Shown one piece after another: positions 44,783-53,713 of a stretch of 64,000 bases of DNA. The DNA comes from Caballeronia peredens (GTDB taxonomy: Bacteria > Pseudomonadota > Gammaproteobacteria > Burkholderiales > Burkholderiaceae): contig FCOH02000019.1 of assembly GCA_001544595.2 (NCBI GenBank), forward strand, positions 1 through 64,000, read 5' to 3'. The number at the start of each line of letters is the position of its first letter. Within the stretch, counting starts at the first letter, position 1. The notes beneath the pieces were generated by a model. The model was not told the origin of the DNA. It saw only the letters and a program-made list of their open reading frames with translations, and made no database searches. Both the position numbers and the translations under genes were made by a program.

Positions 44783-47095
44783 TCACTGGCCCGTGTAGCC
44801 CGCGGGTTTCGTCACGTTGGCGCGCATCGCGTCCGCGTTGTCGGACACGACGTAGACCGGCGCCGAGGTCAGCACGAGCGGCACGCGGCCGTCGCTGTAC
44901 TGCACCGCCGACGCGTTGCCCATCATGTCGAACACGGTGACCGTGCCGGACCTGGTCGGCGCATCGACGGCCAGGCTGTAGTTCACCGCACGCGTCGCAT
45001 CGAAGCCGTTCGCGCCGGGCCACGACGCGTTGTCGTGCGTCCACAGCGCGGTCACGACCTTGCCGCCGTTCAGACGCTGGAACGCATAGGCGTAGACGCC
45101 TTTGGGCGTGTCGTTGACGTAGCCCATCGTCGTCGTGCCGTCGACGATGCGCGTGAGCGCGGCGACCGCCATCGCGGCGGGCTTCGGGCTGATCTGCTTC
45201 TGCCCGAAGCCGCCTTGCGGATTGACGAGATCGAAGAAGACGCCGTAGCCGGTCTCGTTGGGGATATCGGCGGAATAAAACACGAAGCTCACGTCCGCGC
45301 CTTCGCCGAGCAGAATCAGATGCGCGCGCGACACCACCGCGCCTTGCGCATAGAGCACGTTCCAGTTCGGCGAGTTCGGCCCGTACTTGCTGCCGATGTC
45401 GTAGCTCACGCCCGTCTCCGTGACGAAGAGCTTCGCGCCGGGCTTGACGCTTTCCGTCATCGCGCGGCGCAGGTCGCGCATCATCGCGGGCATCGCTTTC
45501 GCGGACGTCGACGGATCGGCGTCGAAGCGCTCCGGCGGATGCGACGGCGAAGTGCCGACATCGTAATAGCCGTGCGCGCTCACGCCATCCAGATACTTGC
45601 CGATGCCGAGCGGCGCGAGACGCCGCAGCCATTTCGCGTTCGATGCGAGATTCGAGAGCGTGAGCCCCATCACGACGGCGTTCGGATCGCCCGCGTGAAT
45701 CGCGTCGTGGGTCGCCTTGTACAGCGCGACGAGATTCGCATCCGAATCCTTCCACGGCAGGCCGCCTTCGTAGTCCGGCTCCCACGTGACCTGATAGTAG
45801 TTATGCGTTTGCCGCGGGAACCAGGTCTTGCGCACCGTGTTCGATTCTTCGCCGACGCGCTTCATATAGGCGCTGTAGGCGTCGAGCGAAACGGGCGCCC
45901 AGCTGTGCGTGCGTTCTTTCGTCGGGCTCGCCCATGCGGGAATGCCGTCGAGCTGGATGAGGCGCAGCAGATCGCCCGGCTTGAAGAACGCCGACAGGTT
46001 GTCGGCGGAGGCGTTGAAGGTGTTCGGACCTTTCTCCTCGGTCATGTACCAGTTGCGGTTGTCGTTGACCCAGGTGAGGCCGAGATCCGTATAGAGCGGA
46101 CGATAGCCGTCGCCGGAGCAGCATTCTTCGCCCGGCTTCAGATACGCGGCGCCCTGTCCGCCGAAGCGATGCTGATCCGGATGCGCGTACGTGACGGGCG
46201 GCAGCGCCGGGGCGACATCCGGCAGCACGCCGAAAGTCGCGATGCCCGCAGGCCGCGTGCCGCGCATGGGAAGCGCGGTCTTTGCCGAGACGAGCGACGC
46301 GCCGACCGAGAAGTAACCCGCCGCCCCCGACGTGCACGCGAGCGTGTAGGTGCCCGGCCGCGCCTGAACCGGAAAGCTGCCGCTCGCCTTCACCGTGTTC
46401 CACGCGTCGCGGATCTGCCACTCGACGGTGTCGGCGGCTTTCGCGCGCGTCGTGATCGCGACGCGCACCGGGACGTCGAGCGCGAACATGCGCGTGCCGT
46501 CGCTGCCGGGCGTGTCGGCTTCGATGACGTCGCCGGCTTCTTTCGCCGCAACCGCCGGCGCCGGCGCGCTGCAACGCATGGGCGGCGTGTCGGCCGGATC
46601 GGGCTCGGACACGCTCGCGAGCGCCGCGCGCTTGGCTCCCGGTTTTGCGCCGGATGCCGCTCCCGGTGTCGCGTTCGAACGTGCATCGTCCTGTGCGCCC
46701 GACGGAATCCTGACCGCGCCCGTGCTCGCATACCAGCAATGCTTCTCGACGCCCGGCGCCGGATCGTCGAACACGCTGTTGTCGCAGCGCGCCTGATTGG
46801 CGAAGGTCTTGACCGCGTGCTGCGTGGGCGTACCGTACAGCACGCGGGTGCTGCCGCTGAAGGTGCAGGTGCCGTACTCCGCCGCGCACGGTATCCAGTT
46901 GACGCCGCCGCTCGCGAACGCGCCCGAGGCGCCTTGCGATCCCGCGCCCGCGGCGGCGCGCGTGTTCGTGGTTTCGTCGGAGGTGGCCTTGTCGCAGCCG
47001 GACATCGCGAGCAACGCAGCGACGGCCACGGTGACGCGGCGCATGCGAAGCGTTCGGCGAGCGGCGGTGGAACGCGAAGCGGAGGTTCGGTTCAT
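44783..47095 (-). CDS. lipoprotein glycoside hydrolase-like protein (clan GH-A, GH39/PslG-like)
   Basis: 770 aa. N-terminal basic region, hydrophobic helix and lipobox-like ALLAMSGC predict a lipoprotein. Residues about 40-260 are low-complexity/beta-rich. The C-terminal (beta/alpha)8 domain has YYQVTWEPDYEGG (candidate acid/base Glu) and LFVTETGVSYD (candidate nucleophile Glu), the arrangement of clan GH-A enzymes such as GH39. P. aeruginosa PslG, a GH39 enzyme encoded in an exopolysaccharide cluster, is a functional analogue. Start 47095 gives the shortest reading with an export signal; the frame is open to 47203. Likely trims or releases the exopolysaccharide made downstream. Confidence 0.72.
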   Translation of the reverse strand: MNRTSASRSTAARRTLRMRRVTVAVAALLAMSGCDKATSDETTNTRAAAGAGSQGASGAFASGGVNWIPCAAEYGTCTFSGSTRVLYGTPTQHAVKTFANQARCDNSVFDDPAPGVEKHCWYASTGAVRIPSGAQDDARSNATPGAASGAKPGAKRAALASVSEPDPADTPPMRCSAPAPAVAAKEAGDVIEADTPGSDGTRMFALDVPVRVAITTRAKAADTVEWQIRDAWNTVKASGSFPVQARPGTYTLACTSGAAGYFSVGASLVSAKTALPMRGTRPAGIATFGVLPDVAPALPPVTYAHPDQHRFGGQGAAYLKPGEECCSGDGYRPLYTDLGLTWVNDNRNWYMTEEKGPNTFNASADNLSAFFKPGDLLRLIQLDGIPAWASPTKERTHSWAPVSLDAYSAYMKRVGEESNTVRKTWFPRQTHNYYQVTWEPDYEGGLPWKDSDANLVALYKATHDAIHAGDPNAVVMGLTLSNLASNAKWLRRLAPLGIGKYLDGVSAHGYYDVGTSPSHPPERFDADPSTSAKAMPAMMRDLRRAMTESVKPGAKLFVTETGVSYDIGSKYGPNSPNWNVLYAQGAVVSRAHLILLGEGADVSFVFYSADIPNETGYGVFFDLVNPQGGFGQKQISPKPAAMAVAALTRIVDGTTTMGYVNDTPKGVYAYAFQRLNGGKVVTALWTHDNASWPGANGFDATRAVNYSLAVDAPTRSGTVTVFDMMGNASAVQYSDGRVPLVLTSAPVYVVSDNADAMRANVTKPAGYTGQ

Positions 47096-47664
47096 CGTGT
47101 AAAGACGCGAGCGCGCTGTGCTGAGTGCGGTGAAGGGCGCCGCTGCGGACGCCAAGCGCACACGATGATGCCTGCGCACGCGCGCGACCGTGCGCGCGCG
47201 CACGCGCGGACATGCTTCGTCGGATCATTGCGATACGCGGCGACGCGCGTTGCGAATCTGAACGCTTTCGGCGCACGCGGCGTTCGCGGGCGCACATGGA
47301 ATATCAAGAGTGAAACACGTGCGCCCCGGGCATCGCGGCCGGCGTGAGTGCCTGCCGGCGGAAATCCTGACCGATCCGCAAGCGGCGGCGACGCGCGAAA
47401 CTTACGTCGGCCGATCGAAGCGCAATCGCGGCAATTCGGCCGCATTCAACCGACTATTACAAAACCTTTCAATTGCGCGGCCGAAATAAAGCGTCAAAGC
47501 GTGCGCCGCCGCAAAACGCTAGTCGATGGCGGACGCGTCCGCAGCCCGGACGCGGCGCGCACGCAGCCGCAAGGGCATCGGACGTCTCGTGCGGCGCAGC
47601 ACGATACCTCATATGAAAACACCTTGATTATGTCGCTGGATAAATAGCTCGACGATTAATCCTG

Positions 47665-47724
47665 AATCCGCTGCTTTAATAAAATCCGCTAAAAAGAATA
47701 TCCGTCCGGATTAACAAGCGGACT
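47665..47724. repeat. AATCCGCT repeat cluster in the AT-rich regulatory region
   Basis: AATCCGCT occurs at 47665-47672 and 47683-47690 (18 bases apart), and a near-inverse AGCGGACT at 47717-47724. Phasing of about two helical turns between the first two copies is suggestive of regulator sites. Confidence 0.35.
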
Positions 47725-47985
47725 AATTGCGGTTTTAAATCGGTATGCGGAGTATGTATTAGACGACGCGCATTTGCGGCGGGCAACAACCAAAATTTTC
47801 CGATTCCCGTGAAACGCGCGATCCCCCGCACAGTGCCCGATGTTTCAAAGTTGAATCAGTTTTTTTGATCTGACCGGCGCGCCGCGGCATCCCGCAAGCC
47901 AAACAGGGCCGTGGCTCGGGGCTCTGCGGCCGTGCGGGTGTCCGATGGGGCAGAGCGCGATTCGATTTCAACTAAGCCGGGACAT

Positions 47986-48139
47986 AAAAGTTTGTATGAC
48001 AAATCTACCCTTTTTGTTTCTCCGTTCTTTGAAAACCGGCGGGTAAGAATTTGGGGAAGGATATCAATGTGCGCTCACCCTCATAGCGGAACAGAATTTG
48101 TGGTTTAAGCGCGAAAATCTAGAGCACAAAAAAGTTTGT
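47986..48139. repeat. duplicated AAAAGTTTGT motif upstream of the AraC-type regulator
   Basis: AAAAGTTTGT at 47986-47995 and 48130-48139, 144 bases apart, both in AT-rich sequence. Could be paired binding sites or chance; no wider similarity around the copies is evident. Confidence 0.25.
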
Positions 48140-48291
48140 CTGCTTATTATTCAAGCCAGCGGATGGATTCCGCCATCACATCGTTCCAATCGGTCATGGC
48201 AACCCGGCGAAGTTCGGGAAACTCATTGATGCGCCGCAATGGCCGAGAACTCTTCCGCACCTCCTTGGAAACAAAGCTGCAGAGGATGACC

Positions 48292-49293
48292 ATGCCTTAC
48301 GCCAATCTCGAACCCGCAGTCATGGGTTGGATGCCCCCCGCGACGAGAGCCTCTCAGACCGAGGTCCGCCGCATCGCGATTCTGCTGTTCGACGGTTTTT
48401 CCCTGCTCGGGGCAGGGATCGTCGCGGAGGTCTTCCATATGGCGAACGAGCTGTCGTCGGCGAAGTCCCGTGCGGACTGCACCTACGACGTGCGCTTTCT
48501 GTCCGTCGAAGGCGGCAATGTCGCCTGCTCGTCGTCGGTGCGCGTGTGGACCGACGGGCTCGACGCGCGCCATTACGGCGGCTTCGACGCGCTCTTCGTC
48601 GCCGGCGGCCGCGGCGCGGAAGACGCCGCGAAGGACGACCGCATCATCGAATGGGTGCGCCGCGTGCAGACCAAGACGACGGTCGTGCGCGCCATCTCCG
48701 AGGGCCGCAAGGTGCTCGACGCCGCCGGCATCGGCCAGGCGCAGGAGTCTCAGGCGCGCTACGGCACGGCGATGATCCATCTCGTGCGCGAGGAACAGTC
48801 GGGCGATGCGGGCGACCGTTACGAATCGATGAAGGGCGCGCTGCTGATTGTGAAGCGCGATCTCGGCATCGACGTGTCGCGCAGCGTCGCCGAGCGCCTG
48901 ATGCCCGGCTCGGCCGCGAAGCTCGTGTCGATTCTCGGCGACAGCGGCGCAGCCTCGGCCGGCGACAAGATCCGCGCGGCGGCGCGCTGGCTGCAGGACA
49001 ACTGCGAACGGCCGATTTCGGTTGTCGATGCGGCGCAGGTGGCCGCGATGAGCGAGCGCAACTTCCTGCGCCGCTTCAAGATCGAGATGGGCATCACGCC
49101 GTCCGATTACCTGCTGCAGGCGCGTCTGGCCGTGACCTGCGCGCTTCTGACGGATTCGGAACTGCCGGTCGACAAGATCGCGCGCAGAAGCGGCATGGGC
49201 AACGGCGACCGGCTCGCCAAGATTTTCCGCAAGCGCCTCCTGATTTCTCCGACCGAATACCGGACGCAGAGCAGGCGCGAGGCGAACGTCTGA
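48292..49293 (+). CDS. AraC-family regulator with GATase1/DJ-1-like N-terminal domain (copy 2)
   Basis: 333 aa. DJ-1/PfpI-like domain (RIAILLFDGFSLLGAGIVAEV, ALFVAGGRGAED) then AraC helix-turn-helix pair (ISVVDAAQVAAMSERNFLRRF, PVDKIARRSGMGNGDRLAKIF). Closely related to the protein at 41739-42833. ATG 48292 is preferred: AGAGGA is 5 bases upstream and MPYAN matches the start of its paralogue; the frame opens at 48136. It reads toward manC with 134 bases between and is the likely local regulator of the exopolysaccharide genes. Confidence 0.88.
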   Translation: MPYANLEPAVMGWMPPATRASQTEVRRIAILLFDGFSLLGAGIVAEVFHMANELSSAKSRADCTYDVRFLSVEGGNVACSSSVRVWTDGLDARHYGGFDALFVAGGRGAEDAAKDDRIIEWVRRVQTKTTVVRAISEGRKVLDAAGIGQAQESQARYGTAMIHLVREEQSGDAGDRYESMKGALLIVKRDLGIDVSRSVAERLMPGSAAKLVSILGDSGAASAGDKIRAAARWLQDNCERPISVVDAAQVAAMSERNFLRRFKIEMGITPSDYLLQARLAVTCALLTDSELPVDKIARRSGMGNGDRLAKIFRKRLLISPTEYRTQSRREANV

Positions 49294-49427
49294 TCGCGCT
49301 CGTGCGGATCGCCGAAACAACTATGGCGTAAAGCGTCGAACATTTGGCCGGACCTGAACGGTTCGGCACTTAATCATTCTCGGGCGGCATGCACCGCACC
49401 GGACGAACAGGCAGGCAGGAGTCCTAT

Positions 49428-50945
49428 ATGACGAACGAGGCACGCACGGAAGGTCGGGTGATGGAAGCAACGCAAGGCGAGCACGCGGGGGCGTCCTGCC
49501 GCCGGCTCGTGCCCGTGATTCTGGCGGGCGGCTCGGGCACGCGCCTGTGGCCGATGTCGCGTGAGCAGTTTCCGAAGCAACTGATCGGCATCGTCGGGCG
49601 GGATTCGCTCCTGCAGGCGACCGTGGCGCGCCTGAAAGGCTTCCCGGGCGACTTCAAGGTGGCCGCCGAGCCGATCATCGTGTGCGGCGAGGAGCATCGC
49701 TTCACGACCGAGGAGCAGACGCGCGAAGCGGGCGTCAACGCGCGCATCATCGTCGAGCCCGCGCGCCGCGACACGGCGCCCGCGCTGACGCTTGCCGCGC
49801 TGGCCGCGATGAAGGGCGGCGAGGACGCGATCATGGTCGCGATGCCCGCCGATCACTCCATCGCCGACATTCCCGCGCTGCATCGCGCGATCGCGATCGC
49901 GGCGGAGCACGCAGAGCGCGGCGTGATCGCGACGCTCGGCATTCCGCCGACGCGCCCCGACACCGGCTTCGGCTACATCCGTCTGGGCGAGGCGCTGGAG
50001 GACGGCGCGCACCAGATCGACCGTTTCGTCGAGAAGCCGGCCGCCGAACTCGCGGCGCAGTACGTCGCCGCCGGCACGTACTGGTGGAACAGCGGCATCT
50101 TCGTCGTGCGCGCAAGCGTGTGGCTGGCGGCGTTGCAGAAGCTCAACGGCGAGATGCACGCGGCCTGCTGCGCGGCGCTCGCGGAAGGTCACGACGACGG
50201 CAAGTTCTTCCGTCCGGCCGCCGCGCAATTCGGCCGCGCGCCGTCCGATTCGATCGACTACGCGGTGATGGAGCACATCGGCACGACGAGCAGGCCGTGC
50301 GACGGCGTGGTCGTGCCGCTGGTCGCGGGCTGGTCCGATCTCGGCTCGTGGGACGCCGTGTGGGACGCGATGGACAAGGACGACTCCGGCAACGTCGCGA
50401 GCGGCCGCGTGGTGTTCGAAGGCGCGACCTCGAGCTATGCGCGCTCCGAAGGCGGACGCCTCGTCGCGTGCGTGGGCACGACCAACATCATCGTCGTGGA
50501 GACGGACGACGCCGTGCTCGTCGCGGACCGTTCGCGCGTGCAGGACATCAAGGGGCTGGTCGCGCGCATCCGCGAGCAGCATGCGCCCGAAGCCGACGCG
50601 CATCGCAAGGTGCGCCGTCCGTGGGGCTTCTACGACTCGATCGAGCACGGCGAGCGTTTCCAGGTGAAGCGCATCGTGGTGTCGCCGGGTTCGAAGCTGT
50701 CGCTGCAAATGCACCATCACCGCGCGGAACACTGGATCGTGGTGTGCGGCACGGCGCTCGTCACGCGCGGCGAAGAGCAGTTCCTGCTGAGCGAAAACGA
50801 ATCGACGTTCATTCCGCTCGGCGTGCGGCATCGTCTGGAGAACCCGGGCAAGGTGCCGCTCGAAATCATCGAGGTGCAGTCGGGCAGCTATCTCGGCGAA
50901 GACGACATCGTGCGCTTCGACGACACCTACGGCCGCTGCTCGTAA
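49428..50945 (+). CDS. manC: mannose-1-phosphate guanylyltransferase / mannose-6-phosphate isomerase
   Basis: 505 aa bifunctional type II enzyme, homologous to BceA/CpsB/AlgA. N-terminal pyrophosphorylase domain ([35 protein letters not shown]) and C-terminal cupin isomerase domain (RPWGFYDSIEHGERF, LSLQMHHHRAEHWIVV with metal-binding His). It makes GDP-mannose for gmd/fcl. ATG 49428 has AGGAG 6 bases upstream; the frame opens at 49389. Confidence 0.95.
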   Translation: MTNEARTEGRVMEATQGEHAGASCRRLVPVILAGGSGTRLWPMSREQFPKQLIGIVGRDSLLQATVARLKGFPGDFKVAAEPIIVCGEEHRFTTEEQTREAGVNARIIVEPARRDTAPALTLAALAAMKGGEDAIMVAMPADHSIADIPALHRAIAIAAEHAERGVIATLGIPPTRPDTGFGYIRLGEALEDGAHQIDRFVEKPAAELAAQYVAAGTYWWNSGIFVVRASVWLAALQKLNGEMHAACCAALAEGHDDGKFFRPAAAQFGRAPSDSIDYAVMEHIGTTSRPCDGVVVPLVAGWSDLGSWDAVWDAMDKDDSGNVASGRVVFEGATSSYARSEGGRLVACVGTTNIIVVETDDAVLVADRSRVQDIKGLVARIREQHAPEADAHRKVRRPWGFYDSIEHGERFQVKRIVVSPGSKLSLQMHHHRAEHWIVVCGTALVTRGEEQFLLSENESTFIPLGVRHRLENPGKVPLEIIEVQSGSYLGEDDIVRFDDTYGRCS

Positions 50946-51060
50946 GAGACGGAACGCGGGGAACACGGCAGGGCGAAAGACTTCTTTGCAGCGGCTGGAC
51001 ACGAGCGAGGGAGGACACGAGAAGAGGGCGGTACAGGGCGATTGCGTTCGGGGGAATGAC

Positions 51061-52440
51061 ATGCGCGATTTACAGGGATTGCTGGCTCGTCTGTTCGACG
51101 TCGTGATGATCGTCGGGGGCGCGGCCGTGGCGTCGCAAATCAGGTTCGAGTACATCGAGGCGCACGCCTATTCGATCGCGTTCGTCGCGTTCGCGGCGGC
51201 GTTCTCGCTCGCGCTCTTTCCGGGCTTCGGCGTCTATCAGTCCTGGCGCGGCCGCAGCAAGCTGCAGCTCGCCTGCCAGGTATCGCTCGGCTGGCTCGTC
51301 GTGCAGGGCTGCGCGCTTGCGCTGATGTTCTCCCTGCATCGCCTCGACTACGTGTCGCGCCTCTGGTTCGCCTACTGGAGCGCGATGTCCGGCGGCCTCA
51401 TGATCGCCGGGCGCCTCGTCACGCACGCCGTGCTCGCGCACATGCGCCACAAAGGCCTGAACCTGCATCAGGTGGCGATCGTCGGTTGCGGCAGACATTG
51501 CGATTCGATGGTCCGCAAGATCGACCGCTCGGCGGATTCCGGTTTCCGCGCAAGCGCCGCGTTCAATGCGTCGCCCGAAACGACGCGTCTCAACACGCGT
51601 GTGCCGGTGTTCGAGGATTACGACGCCTTCGTGAACTACGTGCGCACGCAGAACGTGCACGAGGTGTGGCTCGCGCTGCCGCTGTCGCAGGAGCGCATGA
51701 TCCTGCGCTTCGTGAACGAGTTCCGCAACGACCTCGTCAACGTGCGCTTCATTCCCGACGTGCGCAGCCTCGCGCTGTTCGAAAGCGGCATGACCGATCT
51801 GCTGGGCGTGCCCGCGATCAACCTCGTCGCCTCGCCGCTGTCGCCCTCCGCGATGCTGCAGAAGGAGCTGTTCGACCGCGTGTTCGCGCTGGCCGCGATC
51901 GTCGCCGTCGCGCCCTTGCTGATCGGCATCGCGCTCGCGATCAAGCTGACTTCGCGCGGCCCGGTGTTCTTCACGCAACGCCGCAAGGGCGCGGACGGCC
52001 GCGTCTTCACCATCTACAAGTTCCGTTCGATGCGCCTGCACACGGAACAGGCCGGAGTGCTGCAGCAGGCCACGCGCAACGATCCGCGCGTGACCCGTAT
52101 CGGAGCATTTCTGCGTCGTACCAGCCTCGATGAGCTGCCGCAGTTCTTCAACGTTCTGCGCGGCGACATGTCGGTCGTGGGCCCGCGTCCACACGCACTG
52201 GAGCATGACGATCTGTATCAGAAGGTCGTATCGGGGTACATCCATCGTTACCGGATCAAGCCAGGCATCACCGGCTGGGCCCAGGTCAACGGCTTTCGTG
52301 GAGAAACGGATCGGATCGAAAAGATGGAAGGACGCGTCGCTCACGATTTGTACTACCTGGGTAATTGGTCGTTCGGACTCGATATGAGAATCATCGCCGC
52401 GACGATCTTCAAGGGATTACGCCACACCAACGCTTACTGA
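51061..52440 (+). CDS. undecaprenyl-phosphate hexose-1-phosphate transferase (WcaJ/BceB family)
   Basis: 459 aa PHPT-family initiating transferase. Four N-terminal membrane helices, a central Rossmann-like domain ([17 protein letters not shown]), a fifth helix ([20 protein letters not shown]), then the catalytic domain ([49 protein letters not shown]). Transfers glucose- or galactose-1-phosphate to the lipid carrier, starting the exopolysaccharide repeat. ATG 51061 follows GGGGGAA. It ends one base into the wza region (TGATG). Confidence 0.93.
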   Translation: MRDLQGLLARLFDVVMIVGGAAVASQIRFEYIEAHAYSIAFVAFAAAFSLALFPGFGVYQSWRGRSKLQLACQVSLGWLVVQGCALALMFSLHRLDYVSRLWFAYWSAMSGGLMIAGRLVTHAVLAHMRHKGLNLHQVAIVGCGRHCDSMVRKIDRSADSGFRASAAFNASPETTRLNTRVPVFEDYDAFVNYVRTQNVHEVWLALPLSQERMILRFVNEFRNDLVNVRFIPDVRSLALFESGMTDLLGVPAINLVASPLSPSAMLQKELFDRVFALAAIVAVAPLLIGIALAIKLTSRGPVFFTQRRKGADGRVFTIYKFRSMRLHTEQAGVLQQATRNDPRVTRIGAFLRRTSLDELPQFFNVLRGDMSVVGPRPHALEHDDLYQKVVSGYIHRYRIKPGITGWAQVNGFRGETDRIEKMEGRVAHDLYYLGNWSFGLDMRIIAATIFKGLRHTNAY

Positions 52441-52457
52441 TGCAGGGGACGACCATC

Positions 52458-53645
52458 ATGCACAATCAACAACAACCGGGCACCACCTCCATGGCCGCCA
52501 ATAGCAACGTGTCGGGCATCTTCCGCCTCACGAGCCTGGCTGCGGCAGCTTCCTTCACAGTACTCTTCGCGGGCTGCGGACTCGCGCCGGGCATGCACTT
52601 CGAGTCGCCGCCGCAACTCGTGGAGACCTCCAACGATCAGGGCGAGCCTGCGACTGCGCAGAACATTCCGATCACCAACATCGACCTCTCGCTCATCCGC
52701 AAGATGAAGGCCGAGCAGCCGTCGGCGACCAACGATCCGAACGCGTCGCTGTACGGCAAGGCCACGCCCTACAAGCTCGGGATCGGCGACGTGCTGCAGA
52801 TCACCGTGTGGGATCACCCCGAACTCGTCGCCGCGCTCGGCCAGCCGCAGCAGCAGACGCGCTTGTCCGATGCCGCGCCCGGCTTCGTCGTGGACGCCGA
52901 CGGCAACGTGCAGTTCCCGTACGTGAATCGTCCGCTGCATGTCGTCGGCAAGACCGAGACGCAGGTTCAGCGCGAGCTCTACAACGAGCTGTCGAAAGTC
53001 TTCGTGAAGCCGCAGGTGACGGTGCGCGTCGCGTCGTTCCGCGCTTCGCAGGTGTATATCGACGGCGACGTGCGCACGCCCGGCGCGCAGCAGATCAACG
53101 ACATTCCGATGACGCTGACGGAAGCCATCGGCCGCGCGGGCGGATTCGCACCGACCGCGGATCAAAGCCGCGTCACGCTGATCCGCGACGGCGTGACTTA
53201 CCACATCAACATGGCGGGCATGACGGCGAAGGGCCGCAGCCCGTCGGACATCATGCTCAAGCCGGGTGATGCGCTGCGCATCGATTCGCGCGACGAGAAC
53301 GGCGTCTACGTGATGGGCGAAGTGTCCAAGCCCGCCACCGTGATCCCGATGCGCAACGGCAAGCTGACGCTCTCGGATGCGATTTCGCAGGCCGGCAGCT
53401 TCAACGCCGAGACTTCGGATCCGAAGCAGCTGTACGTGATCCGCAACGGCAAGACGGACAACCCCGAGGTGTATCACCTCGACGCGCGTTCGCCGGTGTC
53501 GATGCTGCTCGCGAACGGCTTCCAGCTGCAGCCGAACGACGTGGTGTACGTGGACAACAACGGACTCGTCCGTTTCTCGCGTGTGCTGAATCTGCTCCTG
53601 CCGGCGATCAACGCGGGCCTGACCGCGGCGGTGCTGACGAAGTAA
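52458..53645 (+). CDS. wza: outer-membrane polysaccharide export lipoprotein (Wza/BceE family)
   Basis: 395 aa. Signal peptide ending in lipobox VLFAGC, then Poly_export (YKLGIGDVLQITVWDHPEL) and repeated SLBB domains (VYIDGDVRTPGAQQI, VYVMGEVSKPATVIPM), and a short C-terminal hydrophobic segment as in Wza octamer pores. ATG 52458 (GGGG 9 bases upstream) gives a normal signal peptide; ATG 52440, overlapping the previous stop, is an alternative. Works with the kinase encoded next. Confidence 0.94.
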   Translation: MHNQQQPGTTSMAANSNVSGIFRLTSLAAAASFTVLFAGCGLAPGMHFESPPQLVETSNDQGEPATAQNIPITNIDLSLIRKMKAEQPSATNDPNASLYGKATPYKLGIGDVLQITVWDHPELVAALGQPQQQTRLSDAAPGFVVDADGNVQFPYVNRPLHVVGKTETQVQRELYNELSKVFVKPQVTVRVASFRASQVYIDGDVRTPGAQQINDIPMTLTEAIGRAGGFAPTADQSRVTLIRDGVTYHINMAGMTAKGRSPSDIMLKPGDALRIDSRDENGVYVMGEVSKPATVIPMRNGKLTLSDAISQAGSFNAETSDPKQLYVIRNGKTDNPEVYHLDARSPVSMLLANGFQLQPNDVVYVDNNGLVRFSRVLNLLLPAINAGLTAAVLTK

Positions 53646-53653
53646 GGCTGTAA

Positions 53654-53675
53654 CCGGCGCGCGGGGGCGCGCCGG
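53654..53675 (+). repeat. strong intercistronic hairpin between wza and wzc
   Basis: CCGGCGCGC, loop GGGG, GCGCGCCGG: nine G-C/C-G pairs. It begins 9 bases after the wza stop and 39 bases before the wzc ATG. No T-run follows, so partial attenuation or 3'-end protection of wza mRNA is more likely than full termination. Confidence 0.6.
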
Positions 53676-53713
53676 CAAACATTGTTCGACTTCAAGATTG
53701 AGCGAGCGAGACC

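Larger units (their letters stand above)
47096..48291. other. 1.2-kb intergenic region ahead of the exopolysaccharide cluster
   Basis: No supported gene. The first 500 bases are GC-rich and contain a 14-bp palindrome GCGGACGCGTCCGC (47529-47542). From about 47620 to 48140 the sequence is unusually AT-rich, with repeated short elements listed separately. It lies between divergent transcripts (lipoprotein and AraC regulator) and is the likely regulatory hub of the bce/wca-type cluster. Confidence 0.6.

Noticed and set aside
44768-47347. 859-codon open frame on the plus strand opposite the lipoprotein hydrolase
   Set aside because: Arg/His-rich translation without any family motif; it is the antisense shadow of a GC-rich gene with a lipobox and glycoside-hydrolase motifs.
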